Assembly: GCA_022451765.1 (NCBI GenBank)
Contig: JAKUNY010000044.1
Coordinates: forward strand, 1-10,502
Origin: Candidatus Poseidoniaceae archaeon
GTDB taxonomy: Archaea; Thermoplasmatota; Poseidoniia; Poseidoniales; Poseidoniaceae
Length of the DNA: 10,502 bases
Direction: 5' to 3'
Shown: in pieces, positions 6,505 to 10,502 of the stretch
Numbering within the stretch: the first letter of the stretch is position 1
Layout of the letters: each line of letters begins with the position of its first letter
Translations under genes and position numbers: made by a program
Notes under the pieces: model-generated
What the model was told of the DNA's origin: nothing
Databases searched by the model: none
Seen by the model: only the letters and a program-made list of their open reading frames with translations

Positions 6505-7043
6505 TTCCTGTGATGGACCTTGAAGCGATTGGAATAACCTACGACCAGTGGATGAGGGCTTGCATTCAAGCTGAATCGCAAGCTGTGGAGTCGGAAGATG
6601 TTCTGACAATTCAACGGAATGCGGCGAGGCATGGCCGATGGGATTTGGTCTACAACCTTTCATTGATCGCCGGGCTTGAAACCTCCGTGCTTATCGATGC
6701 TAACGGCGAGATACAGATTGATTGGGGCTCACCTGGTCGAGTTCCACTTCGGCCGCCTGTTGGCATGATGGCCCCATTCAGAGTGTGGGTTCATACCCAC
6801 CCGGGCTTTCAAGCATACTGGAGTGGCACGGACAAAAACAGCCTTGCTATTGCGCAGGGCATTCTCTCTTCCGCTCTTGTCTTGGGTGCACCAGGCATCA
6901 AGCAGAGTCAGAATCTTGGGGCAGACTGTGGAAATTCAATCAGTCCCGAAGGTCCACTTCAGCACTGGACGGAAGAAGACGTCGTTCCGTGGGATCGATG
7001 GTACGCAGAACGGCAGAACTCTCCGATTGAGGTGATGGCTTGA
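6501..7043 (+). CDS. JAMM/MPN+ (JAB domain) metalloprotease-like protein
   Basis: JAMM proteins are zinc isopeptidases or peptidases that remove or process ubiquitin-like proteins (archaeal desampylases, Mec+ for the CysO sulfur carrier). The 180-residue protein has a full motif: His98-Thr-His100-Pro, seven residues from His100 to Ser108, then Asp111 (H-x-H-P-x6-S-x-x-D). The paired catalytic Glu should lie upstream: Glu60, in GLETSVLIDANG just ahead of a strand, is the best candidate and Glu70 an alternative. The first 55 residues are helical and not part of the minimal domain. The C-terminal part, rich in Trp and acidic residues (156-167), is not recognised. Its ATG overlaps the ThiF-like gene's stop (ATGA) and its TGA overlaps the next gene's TTG, so all three are likely translated in series. 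Enzymatic activity is inferred from the motif only. Confidence 0.82.
   Translation: MIPVMDLEAIGITYDQWMRACIQAESQAVESEDVLTIQRNAARHGRWDLVYNLSLIAGLETSVLIDANGEIQIDWGSPGRVPLRPPVGMMAPFRVWVHTHPGFQAYWSGTDKNSLAIAQGILSSALVLGAPGIKQSQNLGADCGNSISPEGPLQHWTEEDVVPWDRWYAERQNSPIEVMA
7029..7036 (+). promoter_or_regulatory. Perfect extended Shine-Dalgarno (GAGGTGAT) for a TTG start
   Basis: GAGGTGAT matches the full complement of the conserved 16S rRNA tail (AUCACCUC). The GAGG core ends 7 bases before the TTG at 7040. It lies inside the last codons of the JAMM gene and supports both the TTG start and the reality of the small downstream gene. Confidence 0.6.
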
Positions 7044-7282
7044 CCTCCAACGTTCGTTCACCCCGCGATGATGAGGAGGAACTCAAAGCGCAGATTGCTA
7101 TACATCGTGGTCAATCCAAATCGTTGAAAGATGTATTAACGGACTTACTCAACGAGGAACCCTCTGAAGATTTTGTAGATGCTGTTGAAAACAATATACT
7201 TCTGGCACAAGAACGAGAGGAGTCCATAGATCTCAACAAAATCATACAATCCATTAAAACTCTGCAATCGTGTTGGGTTTAG
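7040..7282 (+). CDS. Small acidic helical protein, third gene of the ThiF-JAMM cassette (80 aa)
   Basis: Not a recognised family. It starts with TTG, supported by the perfect extended Shine-Dalgarno before it and a 4-base overlap (TTGA) with the JAMM gene's stop. The 80 residues are highly charged and acidic; residues 10-75 look almost wholly helical, with runs such as DDEEELKAQIAIHRGQ, SLKDVLTDLL and DFVDAVENNI that could form two or three amphipathic helices. The end is SIKTLQSCWV, with the only Cys at 78. There is no C-terminal Gly-Gly, so it is not a normal mature ubiquitin-like protein, and the helical look argues against a beta-grasp fold. An adaptor, regulator or protein substrate of the ThiF/JAMM pair is plausible from context alone. 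Its stop overlaps the stop of the opposing fatty-acid gene by 4 bases. Confidence 0.68.
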   Translation: MTSNVRSPRDDEEELKAQIAIHRGQSKSLKDVLTDLLNEEPSEDFVDAVENNILLAQEREESIDLNKIIQSIKTLQSCWV

Positions 7283-9381
7283 GCATTTTTGTAGGTAGCC
7301 CTTCGGCCTTCAATTAATGCGCTGAGTCCTTCGAGTGCATCTTCAGTTGAGAAGATTCGATCCAACCCTTGAAGCTCAAGTTGAAGTCCATCTGCTAACG
7401 ACATCGATTCGGTTGCATCGATTCGTTCACTCGCCATTGCCAAGCCAATTGGAGCGGTAAACTTGAGTGATTTGAGTTGCCGAGCAACCGTCTTGTCTTC
7501 AGCATCAAATCCATCTGGACAGCTGCCAGAAAGCAAAGCAGCCATGTTTCCATCAGAGAAGAATTTCTTTGCGAACTTAACGACAGGGCTGTTCTCATTC
7601 ATTGGTTTTCCAGGATACTTGTTGTCTGGTTTTCCGGATGCATGGATGTCCTTGATACAATTTGGAACGTCGTTGATGTCAACGAGATGAGTAACAAGAC
7701 CAAGATCGCTCGCAGTTTCAGCATTCATGAAATTTCCAGCAAGGACAGCCCACCGGCCCAATTCTCGACCTGCGATTCGAGCAGGACGTTGCGTCCCGCC
7801 AAGAGCAGGATAGATTCCAATGCTCGTTTCAGGAAACCTGAATTGCGTGCGTCGCGTCCCGATTCGGTAGTCACAAGCCAATGCGAGTTCCAGTCCTCCA
7901 CCAAGAGCAAGGCCTGTTGTCAATGCAATCGTAGTCTTCATGGAATCTTCAAGCGCAGCGAGCAAGGTGTGCCCGTTTTCAGTAAATGTCTCAATGTCGG
8001 GAATATCGTCGGAACGAATCTTGTCGACAAAGAATTTGACGTCTGCTCCAGCAACGAAGGCTTTTCCAGCACCATCAAGGACGATTGTTGAAACGGCATT
8101 ATCGCCGTTTGCAGCCTCCACCGCGGCGGTGAGTTGTTCGATGACAACCTCGTTTAATGCATTCATAGCTTCTGGGCGATTAATGGTGATGGTCGCAATT
8201 CCGTCTTCAACGGATGAGTCAACATAGGAGAAATCCCAGTTCGTTGATGCATCGGATTGATCTTTGAAGAATGCAGGAAGCGTCCATGAATTACCTGCAA
8301 GCACTTGGTAGGCAGCCGCCATTCTGTAGGCTTCTGCAACACCAATTCGATTCATCATTTCGAACGGACCTCGAGCCCATCGAAGACCAACCTTTGCACC
8401 TCGATCGACGTCTTCCATCGAGCAAATTTCTTCCTCCGCAATTTGTGCAGCAACGCCGAAAACAACACCGAGAAGGCGTTCAGATACGGCCGTGTATTGT
8501 TCCTGAGAATACTCTGAATCATCTCCAATTGGCCACATGGCATTGTTAGCAACAAGATCTCTGAGGTTTTGGGCGCCTTTGTAGCGTGGGGTGTTCAATT
8601 GTTCTGCGAGGTAATCCGTTGAGTGCAGTGCAATCGGAGGACCTGTGAGATTCATGAGTCCAAACGGTCCGAGTCCGAGTCGGAATGCTTTGCATGATAT
8701 CGCATCAATCTGCGCAGCAGTTGCGACGCCTTCCTCGAGCAGTAAACAGGCTTCATTGAGCCATGGGACAAAGAATCGGTTGACAACAAATCCTGGTCGG
8801 TCTTTGCAAACAATGACAACCTTTCCAAGCGTTCTACAATACTGAACCGTTCGCTCAAGCGTTTCTTTCGATGTTGTCTTCGCAGGAATGACCTCAATTA
8901 ATCGATTCTTGGCAGGATGGTAGAAGAAATGCAAACCCACGAAACGGTCAGGACGACCGGTTGCCTCAGCAAGGGCATTGACAGAGAGCGAAGAGGTGTT
9001 CGATGCAAGGATTGTTCCTTCATCACAAGCATTATCCAAAGCGGAGAACACAGCTGTTTTGATATCAAAATCTTCGAACACGGCCTCGATGACCAAATCG
9101 GTGTTTGCCGCAGTATTCTCAGTACCCACCACATCCGTGATTCGCCCAAGTGTTGCATCCACTTCATCTTGTGAGAAAATACGTCGTTCGATTGCTTCTT
9201 GTAGGAAGTTCTCGATAATCGAACGACCACGAGCGACGTATTGTGCTTCTCTGTCAACCATTTGCACATTGAATCCTTCTTGTGCACTTTTCTGTGCAAT
9301 ACCTGAACCCATGTTTCCTGCACCGATGATTGCAACGTTCTCAACAGCCTTCATGTTGTGAACGACAAGCAAACCGTTCAT
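7279..9381 (-). CDS. Bifunctional 3-hydroxyacyl-CoA dehydrogenase / enoyl-CoA hydratase (archaeal HAD-ECH fusion)
   Basis: The protein catalyses two successive beta-oxidation steps: hydration of enoyl-CoA and NAD-dependent oxidation of (S)-3-hydroxyacyl-CoA; both can run in reverse. The order is dehydrogenase first, hydratase second, the reverse of bacterial FadB/FadJ and typical of archaeal fusions, including the crotonyl-CoA hydratase/3-hydroxybutyryl-CoA dehydrogenase of the hydroxypropionate-hydroxybutyrate cycle. The NAD loop GAGNMG is at 20-25, catalytic His151 in GLHFF and Glu210 in WLNEA. A C-terminal helical dehydrogenase region follows to about residue 360. The hydratase domain starts near 385; both catalytic glutamates are present, Glu498 in GGGLEL and Glu518 in RFPETS, with an oxyanion segment VAGAD near 443-447. 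The ATG at 9381 is chosen for an AGGAG 10 bases upstream; an ATG 9 codons on (9354) lies nearer the fold start. No thiolase is visible. A divergent HxlR regulator suggests control. Confidence 0.95.
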   Translation of the reverse strand: MNGLLVVHNMKAVENVAIIGAGNMGSGIAQKSAQEGFNVQMVDREAQYVARGRSIIENFLQEAIERRIFSQDEVDATLGRITDVVGTENTAANTDLVIEAVFEDFDIKTAVFSALDNACDEGTILASNTSSLSVNALAEATGRPDRFVGLHFFYHPAKNRLIEVIPAKTTSKETLERTVQYCRTLGKVVIVCKDRPGFVVNRFFVPWLNEACLLLEEGVATAAQIDAISCKAFRLGLGPFGLMNLTGPPIALHSTDYLAEQLNTPRYKGAQNLRDLVANNAMWPIGDDSEYSQEQYTAVSERLLGVVFGVAAQIAEEEICSMEDVDRGAKVGLRWARGPFEMMNRIGVAEAYRMAAAYQVLAGNSWTLPAFFKDQSDASTNWDFSYVDSSVEDGIATITINRPEAMNALNEVVIEQLTAAVEAANGDNAVSTIVLDGAGKAFVAGADVKFFVDKIRSDDIPDIETFTENGHTLLAALEDSMKTTIALTTGLALGGGLELALACDYRIGTRRTQFRFPETSIGIYPALGGTQRPARIAGRELGRWAVLAGNFMNAETASDLGLVTHLVDINDVPNCIKDIHASGKPDNKYPGKPMNENSPVVKFAKKFFSDGNMAALLSGSCPDGFDAEDKTVARQLKSLKFTAPIGLAMASERIDATESMSLADGLQLELQGLDRIFSTEDALEGLSALIEGRRATYKNA

Positions 9382-9391
9382 GAATCATGCG

Positions 9392-9396
9392 CTCCT
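9392..9396 (-). promoter_or_regulatory. Shine-Dalgarno AGGAG of the HAD-ECH gene
   Basis: AGGAG on the minus strand lies 10 bases before the ATG at 9381; no such site precedes the alternative ATG at 9354. Because it reaches upstream of 9381, the divergent regulator's start at 9380 would overlap this leader and is less likely. Confidence 0.5.
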
Positions 9397-9439
9397 GCGT
9401 TTTGACCAATCGGTGTTGAAAAGAAATCAAGTATGCGAG

Positions 9440-9910
9440 ATGTATCCGAGGGTCATGCCTGAACCTCCGATGGTCCTTCCCGCTACTGAATTGAAAAATC
9501 TCAGCGACAAAATTAGTGAAACCATCCAAATTGGTGCATCGGTTCGCTCCTTGCTTGAAGACCACTCTGGGCAAGGCAGATTTGATTTGAATTGGGAAGT
9601 AGATGCGGCTGTTGAAGCGCTCAATGTGTTTGGCTCTCGGTGGACAATCGAGATTCTTTCAACGCTTTACATCGCAGGGAACCGCCGTTTTAATGAGATG
9701 AAGCATCTGTTGAAGGGTATTTCTTCAAGAACGCTCTCAGATAAACTACGTTACCTAGCGGAGAAGGGTTTGGTTGAGCGCATCGTTACCGATGGACCTC
9801 CCGTTCGTGTCACATATCGCCTATCCAGCCATGGGATGACATGTGGACGTCTCCTCTCACCCTTGGTTGCCTTCATGAAAATCCATCAGGGCTCAATCGT
9901 TGGAGCTTAG
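9440..9910 (+). CDS. HxlR/MarR-like winged-helix transcriptional regulator
   Basis: This is a DNA-binding regulator of the HxlR type, usually a homodimer. From the ATG at 9440 it has 156 residues. A non-conserved N-terminal 50 residues precede the HxlR domain, which starts around residue 55. Family landmarks in order: GSRWTIEIL (65-73), RFNEM (83-87), the recognition helix ISSRTLSDKLRYL (94-106), GLVER (110-114) and the wing PPVRVTYRLSSHG (120-132). The N-terminal cysteine that senses electrophiles in HypR/YodB-type members is absent, so control by thiol chemistry through that residue is unlikely. Starts at 9380 and 9455 are in frame; 9380 would overlap the divergent gene and 9455 has only a GAGGG very close by. 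It is divergent from the HAD-ECH gene, the common arrangement for a local regulator, so control of acyl-CoA metabolism is inferred. The next gene follows after 47 bases. Confidence 0.88.
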   Translation: MYPRVMPEPPMVLPATELKNLSDKISETIQIGASVRSLLEDHSGQGRFDLNWEVDAAVEALNVFGSRWTIEILSTLYIAGNRRFNEMKHLLKGISSRTLSDKLRYLAEKGLVERIVTDGPPVRVTYRLSSHGMTCGRLLSPLVAFMKIHQGSIVGA

Positions 9911-9957
9911 ATGCGTCAATACGATGCATTAAGATACCAAGAGGTCAACAACACCGT

Positions 9958-10502
9958 ATGGCTCTTCTAACACAATGGGTTCGTCAACGTCCTTGGTTAG
10001 CCGCAGGTATTGCGGGTACAGTCGGTGGAATTGCAGGCATTGCTCAAGGCCTCGCAGCAATGACATCGACCGTATCAGCCCTTGCATTTGGAGGCATTGC
10101 GACCAAGCGACAATCCACTGAACATCCGTTCCGGGCGCGTGTACTTCGCACACTCGAACGACATCCCGGTTTATGTTACCGAGAACTTCAACATGAACTA
10201 AGTGCTGCAAACGGAACATTGCGTCACCATTTGGATGTCATGCACAATCAAGGCAACATTACAATCCTGCCCGTCAATGGCCGGACGTGTTACTTCGCAG
10301 GTGGACCCTCACAAGTAGAGGTACTGAAATCCGCTTCAAGCGATCATCAACGAATGGCTTCAAGCCTACCAATTGGTCTTTCCACCGTTCAACGGCAAGT
10401 GATCGATGACATCCTCGAGGAGGGAACGCCCCGTACGCAGGCTCAGTTAGCTCGCCGAATAGGTCTGACCCGTGCAAGTGTCCACTCTGCAGTGAAAGTC
10501 TT
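9958..10502 (+). CDS. Membrane-anchored double winged-helix regulator (partial, C-terminus beyond right edge)
   Basis: The frame is open to the window end; 181 residues are visible. Residues 12-48 form a Gly/Ala-rich hydrophobic stretch beginning RPWLAAGIAG, long enough for one span or a tight hairpin. A basic linker (TKRQ) follows, then a winged helix at about 57-115: FRARVLRTLERHPGLCYREL, GTLRHHLDVMHNQG and the wing ITILPVNGRTCYF. A second helix-turn-helix begins near 140 (STVQRQVIDDIL, then QAQLARRIGLTRASVHSAV) and is cut by the edge. Archaea, including Thermoplasmatota, commonly encode winged-helix proteins tethered to the membrane by N-terminal spans. The ATG at 9958 is preferred; a GAGGT (9941-9945) lies 12 bases before it, though the frame is open back into the preceding gene. 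Its target is unknown, and it may be cotranscribed with the HxlR gene. Confidence 0.78.
   Translation, partial: MALLTQWVRQRPWLAAGIAGTVGGIAGIAQGLAAMTSTVSALAFGGIATKRQSTEHPFRARVLRTLERHPGLCYRELQHELSAANGTLRHHLDVMHNQGNITILPVNGRTCYFAGGPSQVEVLKSASSDHQRMASSLPIGLSTVQRQVIDDILEEGTPRTQAQLARRIGLTRASVHSAVKV

Noticed and set aside
7477..8091. 204-residue plus-strand open frame
   Set aside because: Antisense to the well-supported enoyl-CoA hydratase domain; no ribosome binding site or recognisable motif.
8898..9344. 148-residue minus-strand open frame
   Set aside because: A frame-shifted shadow of the dehydrogenase domain on the same strand; the real frame carries the NAD loop and catalytic residues.
1..10502. 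CRISPR arrays, tRNA or rRNA genes, insertion sequences, att sites
   Set aside because: No regularly spaced repeats, no tRNA-like or rRNA-like conserved stretches, and no transposase or integrase motifs were seen by eye on either strand.

Overview
The window looks archaeal, most likely a marine member of the Thermoplasmatota (Marine Group II, 'Ca. Poseidoniales' and relatives). The main evidence is a stand-alone TYW1 tRNA-wyosine enzyme without a flavodoxin domain, which is an archaeal trait. Supporting signs are a hydroxyacyl-CoA dehydrogenase fused ahead of an enoyl-CoA hydratase, a membrane-anchored double winged-helix regulator, and AGGAG or GAGGTGAT Shine-Dalgarno sites mixed with starts that have little or no leader. 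The lineage is an inference; no rRNA or other marker is present.

Layout: a LolD/MacB-type ABC transporter ATPase (minus, cut by the left edge) diverges from a GDP-mannose 4,6-dehydratase (plus). The latter overlaps tail-to-tail with an AlkB-like membrane di-iron oxygenase (minus). AlkB in turn diverges from a secreted Asp-box lipoprotein (plus). A roughly 500-base region follows. It is not empty: on the minus strand it holds two tandem small ORFs whose products resemble each other, each with its own ribosome binding site. They lie between the lipoprotein and the TYW1 gene.

From TYW1 on (4834-7282) four genes run on the plus strand. The last three form a tightly coupled cassette: a small ThiF/E1-like protein, a JAMM metalloprotease-like protein with an intact zinc motif, and an 80-residue acidic helical protein that starts at TTG behind a perfect 8-base Shine-Dalgarno. 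An adenylating enzyme coupled to a JAMM protein is the core gene content of prokaryotic ubiquitin-like or sulfur-carrier systems. This cassette is the best candidate here for an undescribed system.

The right part holds a 700-residue two-domain beta-oxidation enzyme (minus), a divergent HxlR-type regulator that may control it, and the start of a membrane-anchored winged-helix protein (cut by the right edge). The fatty-acid enzyme and the AlkB-like oxygenase would fit a heterotroph using lipids or hydrocarbons. The sialidase-fold lipoprotein and GDP-mannose dehydratase fit surface glycan handling. No tRNA, rRNA, CRISPR array or insertion sequence was seen.
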